The notes: a model not told the origin generated them from the sequence alone. Numbered from the stretch's first letter, positions 35,903 to 44,413 are shown. The stretch is DNA of 64,000 nt from JAAYTY01 sp964569245 (GCA_964569245.1 CAZMTK010000001.1:124001-188000), one strand, 5' to 3'. A program made the numbers and translations.

Positions 35903-36345
35903 CAGACGGCCCGGGCTCCGCAGAGACCGGGTGGGAGCCCGGCATAGTGGCCTTCCTGTGCAACTGGTGCAGCTATGCCGGGGCCGACTCGGCAGGCGTG
36001 GGCAGGCACCAGTACCCTCCTTCGGTGCGAATCGTCCGCGTCCCGTGCGCAGGCAGGATAAGCCCTCTTTTCATCGTCTCGGCCTTCCTGGAGGGAGCTG
36101 ACGGCGTTCTGGTGAGCGGATGCCATCCCGGCGACTGCCATTACCTGAGCGGCAACATGCACGCTCGCAGAAAGTTCGCTCTGCTCAAGTGCCTGCTCGA
36201 CCACGCAGGCATCGAGGAGGCGCGTCTGAGCTTCGCCTGGGTTTCCGCGTCCGAGGGGGGAAGATTCGCCTCGATCGTGGACGCCGTGACGAGGAGAGTG
36301 CGAGCCCTTGGACCGTCCTCTTGTCTGCGCAGGAGGATCACCTAG
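35899..36345 (+). CDS. flxD: MvhD/FlxD-like [2Fe-2S] subunit
   Basis: A 148-residue protein from ATG 35899, overlapping the hdrA stop. Conserved cysteines of the MvhD/FlxD family appear in FLCNWCSYAGAD, VRVPCAGRISP and SGCHPGDCHY, with the region GNMHARRKFALLKCLL. MvhD carries a [2Fe-2S] cluster and passes electrons from the partner dehydrogenase or hydrogenase to HdrA. Here the partner would be the NAD(P)-type subunit at 38343. The next gene starts on its last base. Confidence 0.9.
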   Translation: MTDGPGSAETGWEPGIVAFLCNWCSYAGADSAGVGRHQYPPSVRIVRVPCAGRISPLFIVSAFLEGADGVLVSGCHPGDCHYLSGNMHARRKFALLKCLLDHAGIEEARLSFAWVSASEGGRFASIVDAVTRRVRALGPSSCLRRRIT

Positions 36346-37334
36346 TGGAATCTTCCGCCATCGCGACATCTGTCAGGGAACAGGCCGCCGGGCTGCTTGC
36401 AGGGGGCATGGCGGACTGCGTGATCGGGTTCGAGAAGGGCTCGATCCCGATGCGCACCGCCCCGTGCTTCATCGGCACTGCCGACGAGGCGGACCGGCTG
36501 GTGTGGAACTCTTTCTGCAGCTTCAACCTCGCAAGGTTCCTGCGGGGGAGGCCGGGCAGGACCGCCATCGTGGCCAAGGCCTGCGATACACGGGCCATCG
36601 TCGAGCTTGTCAGGGAGAACCAGCTCCGCCGTTCCGACATTGTGGTGATCGGAGTGCCCTGCCAAGGGATGGCAGATCCAGCGGCGATCGAGGAGATGAC
36701 CGGGCACGTGGAGATAACAGGCGTGGAGGAGTCCGGCGACAGGCTTCTCGTGACCGCAGGCGGGAGCCTGGTGTCTCTCCCTCGCGAGGAGGTCGTGTGC
36801 AGGAGCTGCCGGTCGTGCTGTACCAGGACTCCCGTGATCTGCGACATTTCCGTGGGCGGCAGGGTTGCGCAGGACGGTCACCCGCAATTCAGGGATGTCG
36901 ACGAGTTCGCAGCCCTCCCGGCTCGACAGAGGCGCGCCAGGATGGATGCGGAGATGGAGCGATGCATCCGATGCAATGCTTGCAGAGACGTCTGCCCCAT
37001 GTGCTACTGCGCTCGATGCTTCGCAGACGACTCCGTTCCCCAGTGGGTGGGCAGGGGCGGCGATCCTGTGGACGCGATGTCGTTCCACCTCGTTCGCGCT
37101 CTGCACCTCGCGGGAAGGTGCGTGGAGTGCGGCGCGTGCGAGAGAGCATGTCCGACGGGCGTCGACCTCGGCTTGCTGAACCGCAGAATGTCGGCGGAAG
37201 TGTTCAGGCGCTTCGGCTGCAGGCCCGGGATGGACCCGGAGGCTCCGTCGCCGCTCTCCACCTTCTCTCCCGACGATCCCGAGGACTTCATGCTGGAGCC
37301 GGAAGGCGGGCGGAGCTGCGAGTGCGGGAGCTGA
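36345..37334 (+). CDS. FrhB-like/4Fe-4S dicluster subunit of the Flx-Hdr complex
   Basis: A 329-residue protein from GTG 36345, with GGAGG eight bases upstream and overlapping the flxD stop (TAGTG). The N-terminal part (VIGFEKGSIPMRTAPCFIG, then CDTRAIVEL and VIGVPCQGM) resembles the F420-hydrogenase/FrhB-FdhB beta family, followed by CRSCRSCC and two 4Fe-4S motifs, CIRCNACRDVCPMCYC and CVECGACERACP. Such subunits carry electrons between a flavin site and other iron-sulfur proteins. It matches one of the two iron-sulfur Flx subunits, but I am not sure which (FlxB or FlxC), so no symbol is given. Confidence 0.82.
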   Translation: MESSAIATSVREQAAGLLAGGMADCVIGFEKGSIPMRTAPCFIGTADEADRLVWNSFCSFNLARFLRGRPGRTAIVAKACDTRAIVELVRENQLRRSDIVVIGVPCQGMADPAAIEEMTGHVEITGVEESGDRLLVTAGGSLVSLPREEVVCRSCRSCCTRTPVICDISVGGRVAQDGHPQFRDVDEFAALPARQRRARMDAEMERCIRCNACRDVCPMCYCARCFADDSVPQWVGRGGDPVDAMSFHLVRALHLAGRCVECGACERACPTGVDLGLLNRRMSAEVFRRFGCRPGMDPEAPSPLSTFSPDDPEDFMLEPEGGRSCECGS

Positions 37335-37335
37335 A

Positions 37336-38346
37336 ATGAACAAGGCTCGACTTCGCGGCAGAGCCGAGCTCGTGGAGAGACTGCTGTCCTTCGCGGCGGT
37401 GTACGCCCCTGTTAGACGCGGGCCGTCAGTCGTGTTCGATCGCATAGGATCGGCTGGAGAGGCGTATCTCGACCATGCCGTCGCCGGAGTCCCTCCAAAG
37501 CAACTGGTTTTCCCGCAGTGCGAGAGGCTCCTGTCCTCAGGCACGCTCAGCGACGAGAGCGGCGCTGTTCCGGACCCGGGCTACAGAGGTCCGACGGTTC
37601 TGTTCGGGGTGCGCCCCTGCGATGCCCGTGCCTTCGCCTTCCTCGACAGGGTTTTCGGCGCAGAGGACAAGCCTGATCCCTACTACATCAGGAGGCGCGA
37701 GTCCCTCGTCGTCGTCTCCATGGGCTGCGTCGCCCCTCGCCAGACCTGCTTCTGCGAAAGGACCGGAGGCGGGCCGCTCTCCACGGAGGGCTCCGACGTG
37801 ATGCTGGAAGATCTCGGCGACGGGTGCATAGCGCATGCGATCACCGAGAAGGGGGCCCTGCTGGCGGAGCAGCTCGGGCTGGAGGCGGACCTGGCGGGAG
37901 CCGGTCAGGGTAGGGAACCTGCTCCGGCGGGGATCTGCGCTGATCTCGCTGCCCTGAAGAGCCGTCTCGACAGCTCGTTCGAGGACCCCTTCTGGCAGGA
38001 CATCTCACGGAAGTGCATCGGATGCGGAGCCTGCACCTTCCTCTGTCCGACCTGCCACTGCTTCGATGTCGTCGACGAGGAGAAGGCGGGAGTGCGAGTC
38101 CGGAGCAGGATATGGGATTCCTGCCAGTTCCAGTGCTTCACGGAGCAGGCCTCGGGCTTCAACCCCAGGCCGTCGGCGGTCGAGAGGTACCGGCAGCGAG
38201 TCATGCACAAGTTCAGCTACTGCCTCGAGAGGTACGGGATGCCCGGCTGTGTCGGATGCGGCAGGTGCGTCTCCGACTGCCCCGTCAATCTCGACATCAG
38301 GGCAGTGATGGCCTCGTTCCAGGGAGGGGGAGGAGAGGAGCGATGA
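37336..38346 (+). CDS. 4Fe-4S dicluster subunit similar to sulfhydrogenase/AsrA beta
   Basis: A 336-residue protein from ATG 37336. It contains GVRPCDARAFAFLDRVF, SMGCVAPRQTCFC and KCIGCGACTFLCPTCHCFDV, then CVGCGRCVSDCPVNLDI, i.e. two [4Fe-4S] clusters in the arrangement of the sulfhydrogenase beta and anaerobic sulfite reductase A families. In Flx clusters such a subunit links the NAD(P)-binding flavoprotein to HdrA. It sits between the FrhB-like gene and flxA; its stop overlaps the flxA start (ATGA). Direct sulfite reduction is unlikely because no siroheme subunit is present. Confidence 0.85.
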   Translation: MNKARLRGRAELVERLLSFAAVYAPVRRGPSVVFDRIGSAGEAYLDHAVAGVPPKQLVFPQCERLLSSGTLSDESGAVPDPGYRGPTVLFGVRPCDARAFAFLDRVFGAEDKPDPYYIRRRESLVVVSMGCVAPRQTCFCERTGGGPLSTEGSDVMLEDLGDGCIAHAITEKGALLAEQLGLEADLAGAGQGREPAPAGICADLAALKSRLDSSFEDPFWQDISRKCIGCGACTFLCPTCHCFDVVDEEKAGVRVRSRIWDSCQFQCFTEQASGFNPRPSAVERYRQRVMHKFSYCLERYGMPGCVGCGRCVSDCPVNLDIRAVMASFQGGGGEER

Positions 38347-39179
38347 ATCCCTACCTCCCGATCCCCATGACCGTCGTGAAGAACAGGGTCGAGACCGAGG
38401 ACGGCGGGATAAGGACTCTCACCCTCTCCTTCGCGTCGCCAGCCGACAGAGGCGTCTTCCGCTTCCTCCCGGGCCAGTTCGCCGAGCTCTCCATCCTGGG
38501 CGTGGGGGAGGCTCCGTTCGGGATCGCGTCGTCTCCTGCCGATGGAGACCTTCTGGATTTCACGGTCAGCCGGGTGGGGCGGGTCACGACGGCGCTTCAC
38601 CACCTCGAGCCCGGGGAGCCCGTCGGCCTCAGGGGCCCTTTCGGGAACGGCTACCCCATGAAGGAGCTGGAAGGCGGGAATCTGCTCCTGGCTGGAGGAG
38701 GGTTCGGGTTCTCCACCCTGCGCGCCCTCGCCAGGTTCGTCCTCGAGCCTCCTAACCGCAGCCGCTTCCGCGATGTCACCGTGGTCTACGGGGCGAGGAG
38801 CCCCGGGCTCCTCCTCTACAGGGACGACCTGGAGGATTGGAGCAGGAGGGGGGATCCGCGCCTGCTGGTAACCGTTGACCGCGGAGACGACGCCTGGACA
38901 GGGCGTACCGGAACAGTGCCCGACGCACTCAGGAGCATGGAGATCGAAGCCGGCGCAACGGCCGCTCTGGTCTGCGGACCTCCGGCGATGATCAGGCACA
39001 CGCTCCCTGTGCTGGCCGGGCTCGGGCTGTCCCCGGAGCGTACGTACGTATCTCTCGAGATGAAGATGAAGTGCGGGATAGGCAAGTGCGGCAGGTGCAA
39101 CATAGGCGGAAGATACGTGTGCACTGACGGGCCGGTCTTCAGCCTGGCCGAGCTGGAGAGGCTGCCCCGGGAGTATTGA
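38343..39179 (+). CDS. flxA: FAD/NAD(P)-binding flavoprotein subunit
   Basis: A 278-residue protein from ATG 38343. FAD domain with the family pattern FRFLPGQFAELSILG, APFGIASSP and VGLRGPFGNGYPM; NAD domain with LLLAGGGFGFSTLRALA and ALVCGPPAMI; and a C-terminal [2Fe-2S] motif CGIGKCGRCNIGGRYVCTDGP. This is the ferredoxin-NADP reductase-like type of sulfhydrogenase gamma, AsrB and FlxA. It probably oxidises NAD(P)H (or reduces NAD(P)+) and exchanges electrons with the preceding iron-sulfur subunits and FlxD/HdrA. Confidence 0.88.
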   Translation: MNPYLPIPMTVVKNRVETEDGGIRTLTLSFASPADRGVFRFLPGQFAELSILGVGEAPFGIASSPADGDLLDFTVSRVGRVTTALHHLEPGEPVGLRGPFGNGYPMKELEGGNLLLAGGGFGFSTLRALARFVLEPPNRSRFRDVTVVYGARSPGLLLYRDDLEDWSRRGDPRLLVTVDRGDDAWTGRTGTVPDALRSMEIEAGATAALVCGPPAMIRHTLPVLAGLGLSPERTYVSLEMKMKCGIGKCGRCNIGGRYVCTDGPVFSLAELERLPREY

Positions 39180-39181
39180 CG

Positions 39182-39691
39182 ATGCAGGATCCCACGGGAC
39201 TGAACTTCGATCTCTGGCGCGAGGTCACCTCCGGCTGCGGCGACATCCGCCGTTGCTTCAGCTGCAGCACGTGCGTCTCGGGCTGCCCCGCCGCCGAGGG
39301 CTCGCCGCCCCTATTCATACGCACTCTCGTTCGCAAGGTTCTGCTGGGCCTGGAGGAGAGTCTTCTGGAGGACGAAACGCCCTGGCTTTGCGTGACCTGC
39401 TCGGCCTGCGAGGAGATGTGCCCGATGGGAGTGCATCCCTTCGAGGTCTGTCTCGCGATCCGCAGGTGGCAGGCGGCGAGAGACGAATCCTACATCCCGG
39501 CAGCGGCAGCCGAGGTTTTCGAGAAGGGACACACTCAGGCGCTGGACAGCGTGAGGGAGAAGAGGAGAGCTCTGGGGCTGGAGGAGGTGCCTCCAACGAT
39601 AGCGAGGTTCCCGGAGCTTATGGAGAGGTTCAGAAGGATGCTGCGCGAGACCGACCTGGTCAGGAACAACGACTACATGTTCCGGGACTGA
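39182..39691 (+). CDS. hdrC: HdrC, iron-sulfur subunit of heterodisulfide reductase
   Basis: A 169-residue protein; ATG 39182 is likely, TTG 39176 overlapping flxA is also possible. Two [4Fe-4S] motifs are present: CFSCSTCVSGCPA (about residues 24-36) and CVTCSACEEMCPM (about 70-82), each CxxCxxCxxxCP, with the typical helical spacer between them. HdrC relays electrons from HdrA to HdrB. hdrB follows after two bases. Confidence 0.92.
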   Translation: MQDPTGLNFDLWREVTSGCGDIRRCFSCSTCVSGCPAAEGSPPLFIRTLVRKVLLGLEESLLEDETPWLCVTCSACEEMCPMGVHPFEVCLAIRRWQAARDESYIPAAAAEVFEKGHTQALDSVREKRRALGLEEVPPTIARFPELMERFRRMLRETDLVRNNDYMFRD

Positions 39692-39693
39692 AC

Positions 39694-40608
39694 GTGAGAT
39701 TCGGGCTCTTCCTGGGCTGCAACGTGCCTGCAGTGCGTCCCGACGTCGAGAGGGCGATGAGGCTCGCTCTGCCGCGTCTGGGAGTCGAGCTCGTCGATCT
39801 GGAAGGCAGCGCATGCTGTCCGGCATTCGGCACCTTCCCCTCGGCCGACGAGAACGCGGCGCTCGCCGTGAGCGCCTGGAACTTCTCGATCGCCGAGGAA
39901 CTCGGCGTCCCGATGCTCACGGAGTGCGGCTCCTGCTACAGCTCGCTTAGGATGGCGAGGAAGAGGCTCCTCGAGGACGACCGCAGGAGGGAGGCGGTCG
40001 AACGGCTGCTGGCGACGGCCGGCAGGACCTTCCGCGGCACCGTGGAGGTGCGCCACGTGATAGACGTGATGTACAGCGAAATCGGCCCTGAAAGGATCGC
40101 AGATTCGATCGCGTTCCGCATGGACGGCATCGGCGCTGTCGTGCAGTATCCATGCCACACCCTGTATCCGAGCGAGACCGTCGGTTTCGAGAGCCCTTCG
40201 GGGAGACCCCGGATGCTCCGCGAGCTCGTGGAGGCTCTCGGGGCTTCTGTGCGCACCTACAGCAGGGAGATGCAGTGCTGCGGCGGGGCTGGAGGCTTCG
40301 TGAAGGGCAGCTTCGCAGGCGCCTCCGAGTTCGCCTTCAGGAAGCTGAGGGCCGTGGTCGGCGAGACCGACGCGGAGGCCTTCGTGGTGTCGTGCGTAAC
40401 ATGCCTCGAACATCTCGACAGGATGCAGGTCGAGCTGGCCAGGAAGGAGGGGGCGGGAAGGGGGGTCCCCGTCTTCGACTACTGCCAGCTTCTCGCCGTG
40501 TGCATGGGATTCGATCCGGCCGAGGTCGCGTCGATATCCGCCATACCGAGAGAGAGCCTGGTGGCCCGGATAAGGCGGGGACGGCCGGCAGGCTCCGAGC
40601 CTGGCTAG
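39694..40608 (+). CDS. hdrB: HdrB, catalytic disulfide-reducing subunit
   Basis: A 304-residue protein from GTG 39694. Both CCG domains are intact: the first has LGCN, SACCPAFG and ECGSCYSS; the second has YPCHTLYPSE, MQCCGGAGG and SCVTCLEHLD. These bind the two noncubane [4Fe-4S] clusters that reduce the heterodisulfide in HdrB. In methanogens the substrate is CoM-S-S-CoB. Here the convergent dsrC suggests a DsrC disulfide instead. The hdrB stop shares CTAG with the dsrC stop on the other strand. Confidence 0.92.
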   Translation: MRFGLFLGCNVPAVRPDVERAMRLALPRLGVELVDLEGSACCPAFGTFPSADENAALAVSAWNFSIAEELGVPMLTECGSCYSSLRMARKRLLEDDRRREAVERLLATAGRTFRGTVEVRHVIDVMYSEIGPERIADSIAFRMDGIGAVVQYPCHTLYPSETVGFESPSGRPRMLRELVEALGASVRTYSREMQCCGGAGGFVKGSFAGASEFAFRKLRAVVGETDAEAFVVSCVTCLEHLDRMQVELARKEGAGRGVPVFDYCQLLAVCMGFDPAEVASISAIPRESLVARIRRGRPAGSEPG

Positions 40609-40922
40609 ACGCAGCCGTCGGGCTTGGGGAGACCGGCGATCCTGCAGGCTCCTCTCGCGGGACCCTTGGGGAACAGCGCATAGATCTCCTGCAGTCTGAG
40701 CCCGGTCTGCCTGCAGAGGCTCCGCACTGTCGGAGCCATGTCGGACTGCTCCCAGAACTCGCGGATGTACCTGATCATCTCCCAGTGCTTCGGCCCCAGC
40801 TCCTCGATGCCGTCCATGCGCGCGAATTCCGCTGCGACCCTCTCGCTCCAGAGCTGGGGATCCTGCAGGAACCCGTCTCCATCGAGGTGGAGCTCCACAC
40901 CGTCCACAAGTATGACTTCCAT
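40605..40922 (-). CDS. dsrC: DsrC/TusE-family sulfur carrier with both redox cysteines
   Basis: A 105-residue protein from ATG 40922 with a GGGGAG site. It matches DsrC over its length: DGVELHLDGDGFLQDPQLW, then GPKHWEMIRYIREFWEQ, and the C-terminal arm ending LFPKGPARGACRIAGLPKP-DGCV. Cys104 is the penultimate residue and Cys93 lies eleven before it. This is the pair that forms a persulfide or trisulfide and then an intramolecular disulfide in true DsrC proteins; TusE-like members have only the last cysteine. A third Cys70 is present. It is transcribed with the cysteine desulfurase upstream. No dsrAB is in the window, so sulfite reductase may be elsewhere or the protein serves another sulfur route. 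Confidence 0.95.
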   Translation of the reverse strand: MEVILVDGVELHLDGDGFLQDPQLWSERVAAEFARMDGIEELGPKHWEMIRYIREFWEQSDMAPTVRSLCRQTGLRLQEIYALFPKGPARGACRIAGLPKPDGCV

Positions 40923-40936
40923 GCGCACTCTCCCCG

Positions 40937-42124
40937 TCAGTGCCTGACCAGGCTGCCAGGACGCCGTCGCCTGAGAGATGCGATCTCGCGGACCGCTTCG
41001 ATGGCCCTCTCTATGTGCTCCTCCGTGTTGAACGGGCCCACGCTGAAGCGAACGGTCCCGTGGATGCGGTCCGTTCCGAGCTGCGCGTGGACGAGAGGGG
41101 CGCACTGGAGGCCCGTGCGAGTGGCGATGCCGTGATCGACGTCGAGCATCGTGCCCACGTCTCCGGCCTCGAGCCCCTCGATGTTCATGCTGAGTACCGG
41201 ATTCTGGTTCTTCGTATCCTCCGCGCAGTAGGTGATCACGCCGTCTATCGCCTGGAGGCCTCTGCGGAGCCTGTCCCAGAGCTCGATCTCCCGGTCGTGG
41301 ATCCTGTCGATCCCCTGCTCGACGACCCACCTTACGCCTGCGCTGAGTCCTGCTACGCCGACGGTGTTCATGGTGCCGGATTCCATCCTGTAGGGGAACT
41401 CGTCGAGGTGGTAGGGATGGGCAGACCTGACGCCCGTTCCCCCGAACAGGGTGCATCTGACGGGTACGTCCTCGGCCACGTAGGAGCCTCCGGTGCCGGT
41501 CGGGCCCATGAGGCACTTGTGGCCCGTGAACGCCAGGAGGTCTATGCTCATCGCCCGGACATCTATCGGAACCACTCCCGCGCTCTGGCTGGCGTCCACA
41601 GCGAAGTACACGCCGGCCTCTCTGCACGCCCGGCCGATCTCGCCTATCGGCTGGACAGTCCCGATGATGTTCGAGGAGTGGTTCACCACAACGAGCTTCG
41701 TGTTCTTCCTGAAGGCCTTCCTGATGTCGTCAGGATCTACGTATCCGTGGGTGTCGAACGGTACGTACGTGACTTCGATGCCGCCGTCCCGGGCCAGGTG
41801 GTTCAGGGGACGGAGGACGGAGTTGTGCTCGAGATTGGTCGAGACCACGTGGTCTCCCGGTGCGACCATGCCCGAGATGATGCGGTTGAGGGCCTCGGTG
41901 GCGTTGTAGTTGAAGGTGAGGCGATTGGGGTCGGTGCCGTTGAAGAGCGATGCAAGCAGCCTCCGGGTCGAGTGGACGACCTCTTCGGCCTCAAGGGCCT
42001 TGTCGAATCCAGACCTGCCGGGGCTGACGCCGTGGGACTGGTAGAACTCCTTCATGTAGTCGTACACCACCTGCGGCTTCGGGAACGAAGTCGCAGAGTT
42101 GTCGAGATATATCAGATCGTCCAT
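40937..42124 (-). CDS. cysteine desulfurase-type class V aminotransferase
   Basis: A 395-residue PLP enzyme from ATG 42124. Motifs: IYLDNSATSFPKP at the start, NYNATEALNRIISG, EHNSVLRPL with the PLP-stacking His, VDASQSAGVVPIDV, and TGHKCLMGPTGTG with the Schiff-base Lys. MESGTMNTVG and a late cysteine (GLQCAPLVH) fit the NifS/SufS-like group. It takes sulfur from cysteine, leaving an enzyme persulfide. The stop is 14 bases before dsrC, so it may feed sulfur to DsrC directly or through a TusA-type relay; no tusA is visible here. A role in FeS assembly is the alternative. Confidence 0.88.
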   Translation of the reverse strand: MDDLIYLDNSATSFPKPQVVYDYMKEFYQSHGVSPGRSGFDKALEAEEVVHSTRRLLASLFNGTDPNRLTFNYNATEALNRIISGMVAPGDHVVSTNLEHNSVLRPLNHLARDGGIEVTYVPFDTHGYVDPDDIRKAFRKNTKLVVVNHSSNIIGTVQPIGEIGRACREAGVYFAVDASQSAGVVPIDVRAMSIDLLAFTGHKCLMGPTGTGGSYVAEDVPVRCTLFGGTGVRSAHPYHLDEFPYRMESGTMNTVGVAGLSAGVRWVVEQGIDRIHDREIELWDRLRRGLQAIDGVITYCAEDTKNQNPVLSMNIEGLEAGDVGTMLDVDHGIATRTGLQCAPLVHAQLGTDRIHGTVRFSVGPFNTEEHIERAIEAVREIASLRRRRPGSLVRH

Positions 42125-42200
42125 CTACATCCCTTTCGGCGCATGCGGAAAGCACGCCCATGCAGCGGCCGGCCAGAATACCGAACAGAAGGATTGGCGA

Positions 42201-42228
42201 ATTATAAGCACACGCGAATAGCCGTCCA
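42201..42228 (-). promoter_or_regulatory. candidate promoter of the desulfurase-dsrC operon
   Basis: On the minus strand a perfect TATAAT (42201-42206) is preceded by TGGACG with a 16-base spacer. Transcription would begin near 42193, about 70 bases before the desulfurase ATG. Confidence 0.6.
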
Positions 42229-42704
42229 GAAGCCCGTCTGCCTCCTGCGTTCCTGGAACCGCGCCGGACGCCGGGGGCCGGAGACGCTGAATCGGGTTGA
42301 GAGACCGGAGCTAGACCGCGATGCTCCGAGCCCGCATCTTAGCTTCGAAGAGCCGCCGAGACATGCTCCTCCGGGTCGCGCCCGGGTTCCATCCAAGCCT
42401 TCTTCGTGCGTGTCCCTTCGTCCCGGTCGGTCCAGGGGCGGCCCTCGGCGCCGGGGCAGATCCACCCTGGTTCTGCCGGCGGGTCGTCGCGAAGACGGCA
42501 TCGGGCACTCGAGCCTGGAGCCGATGACGGTTTCCGGCGTCCGGTCTGCGGGGAATGCCCGGAGACTGCCTTCGGCCAGCTGGACGGCTGACGGCTGTAC
42601 GGCGGCGCGGATCCCGGCCGGCCTGCCGCCGTCGGCTGCAGTAGTGCATCGGTTCGGGGCGACGGAGGCGGTTCGTATGGCTGAAGCAGCCGAGGGGGTT
42701 CGAG
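42229..42704. other. about 475 bases with no recognised gene
   Basis: Between the desulfurase promoter and the formylglycine-enzyme-like gene. Open frames on both strands are Arg/Pro/Ser-rich and do not resemble any protein family, so I treat them as by-products of high G+C. No structured RNA or repeat is apparent. Confidence 0.5.
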
Positions 42705-43484
42705 ATGCGCAGATCGGGTCTCTTGTCGTACACTGCAGCGATGCTCCTTTTCGTTTCCTGCGGCAGCGAGCCCGACGCAGGCCATCTTTTCGACGGGCCT
42801 GTCGAAGACATGGAGTTCGCATGGATACCTTCCGGGAGCTTCCAGATGGGCTCGCCGGAGTCGGAGCAGGGCCGTCTCTCGGACGAGGGGCCGGTGCATG
42901 CCGTGACTGTCAGGGGCTTCGAGCTGATGACCACCGAAGTGACCCAGGGAATGTGGCAGGAGGTCATGGGAGCCGATCCCGCAAGCGGCTACGGCGAGGG
43001 AGCGAGGATGCCCGTCTACTCCGTATCGTGGACCGACTGCCAGGAGTTCATATCCAGACTCAACGACATTGACGCGGGTCACCTCTACCGTCTGCCCACC
43101 GAGGCCGAGTGGGAGTATGCCTGCCGCGCCGGGACATGCACGCCCTACTTCTGGGGCACGGAGGCCTCAGGCGACTACTGCTGGACCCGTGCGAACTCAC
43201 GTCAGACCGTGCAGCCGATTGCGAACAGGCTGAGGAATCCATGGGGCCTCTTCGACATGGCCGGAAACGTGGCGGAATGGTGCGAGGACTGGTACCACCC
43301 GGAATACAGCGGCGCACCGTCGGACGGCAGCGCCTGGCTGTCCCCCGAGGGCACCCAGAGGGTCATGAGGGGGGGAAGCTGGGCAGACCCTCCCGAATAT
43401 GCACGCTCGGCCGGCAGGACGGGCTTCTCCCCCGACCTCCGTTTCAGCAACATCGGCTTCAGAGTGGCACGAAACAGGCGCTGA
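42705..43484 (+). CDS. SUMF1/formylglycine-generating-enzyme-like lipoprotein
   Basis: A 259-residue protein from ATG 42705. Signal peptide with lipobox FVSC. The FGE-sulfatase fold is evident: MEFAWIPSGSFQMGSPESE, ELMTTEVTQGMWQEVMG, PVYSVSWTDCQEFISRLN, YRLPTEAEWEYACRAGT, and the end AGNVAEWCEDWY ... RVMRGGSWADP with NIGFRVAR. The catalytic copper-binding cysteine pair of true FGE is not obvious, so it is more probably a non-catalytic surface or lectin-like member. No sulfatase gene lies beside it. Confidence 0.83.
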   Translation: MRRSGLLSYTAAMLLFVSCGSEPDAGHLFDGPVEDMEFAWIPSGSFQMGSPESEQGRLSDEGPVHAVTVRGFELMTTEVTQGMWQEVMGADPASGYGEGARMPVYSVSWTDCQEFISRLNDIDAGHLYRLPTEAEWEYACRAGTCTPYFWGTEASGDYCWTRANSRQTVQPIANRLRNPWGLFDMAGNVAEWCEDWYHPEYSGAPSDGSAWLSPEGTQRVMRGGSWADPPEYARSAGRTGFSPDLRFSNIGFRVARNRR

Positions 43485-43540
43485 AGCGGCGCCCGGAGGA
43501 TGCTCAGCCCCGGCGGCTGCGGCGTGCGGCCGCCCGAGCT

Positions 43541-44413
43541 TCAGGGCTGCCGCCGGTCGGCGGGCTCCTCGACGAATTCCGCCCCCGTCCAAATGAAGAC
43601 GGTCGTGTCACACCCGGTCACGACACTCTGCTCCAGCGAGTCGACCCAGACATCGTCGCGGACGGTGAGGAGTATCCGCCCGGGCCGGCTCCCTGGCTCG
43701 CCCGGCATCAGCAGGTCCTCCAGATGACGGCAGCACCCTGATTCCGAGACGCTTACCGTCGAGGGCCCCGAGACGAGCCGCTCGCCGTCCCATGCGATGA
43801 GATGTGACGTCCAGGGTCTTCCGCATGCCTCGTAGATCGCGGACAGGAAGACGCCCTGCTCGAGCCCATCGAAACATTCTACCGGGGCTCCGGAGAAGCC
43901 GATCACGTAGTCGTATGACACGCTCGAGCCCGATCCGCTGCTTCCCGGCACCACCGCCTGGATCGAATCAAGCAGGCCGCCTTCGCGATCGAAAGCAAGC
44001 ACTGCCGCCGTGAACGAGTCCTGCCCGCCCGCCGGGGAGCCTGTCAGCACGCACATGAGCAGAGGGCCTTCGACGAGGTCGATCACCGCCATGGCGAGGT
44101 CCGTTCCGGGCAGGTACCCCTCGATCCCCCTGTCAAGTCCCGATGCCACGGGGTAGTACTCCGTCAGGATGCCCCTCCAGGTGAAGACCCCGGATGGCTC
44201 CCCTCCGATGAATACGATGCTGCGCCTTCCTGCGACGAGGACCGTGTCGGCTCCGGGGTCGGGTGAATCGAGTATGGCTGCCTCGCGCCAGGTGAAGGCG
44301 GTGCCGTTTGTGAACCTGCCGTACAGATACTCCGAAGGGTAGAAGGCCGGCTGCTGAAGGAACAGCACTCCCGCAAGCGCAACCGTCGTCTCGGCTGTGA
44401 ACATCGCCTCCAT
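43541..44413 (-). CDS. hypothetical exported protein
   Basis: A protein of about 290 residues. I start at ATG 44413 (a second ATG at 44404 is also good); a longer TTG-started version adds polar residues. N-terminal hydrophobic stretch TVALAGVLFLQQPAF suggests export. The rest is beta-rich with Trp/Tyr and Gly (for example GVFTWRGILTEYYPV and DTTVFIWTGAEF), perhaps a propeller or Ig-like domain. Two adjacent cysteines and others may form disulfides. I do not recognise a family. It converges on the FGE-like gene after a short gap. Confidence 0.55.
   Translation of the reverse strand: MEAMFTAETTVALAGVLFLQQPAFYPSEYLYGRFTNGTAFTWREAAILDSPDPGADTVLVAGRRSIVFIGGEPSGVFTWRGILTEYYPVASGLDRGIEGYLPGTDLAMAVIDLVEGPLLMCVLTGSPAGGQDSFTAAVLAFDREGGLLDSIQAVVPGSSGSGSSVSYDYVIGFSGAPVECFDGLEQGVFLSAIYEACGRPWTSHLIAWDGERLVSGPSTVSVSESGCCRHLEDLLMPGEPGSRPGRILLTVRDDVWVDSLEQSVVTGCDTTVFIWTGAEFVEEPADRRQP

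Noticed and set aside
40940..43072. Open frame of 710 codons on the plus strand across the desulfurase
   Set aside because: Antisense to a gene with complete PLP-enzyme motifs; the translation has no recognisable domain.
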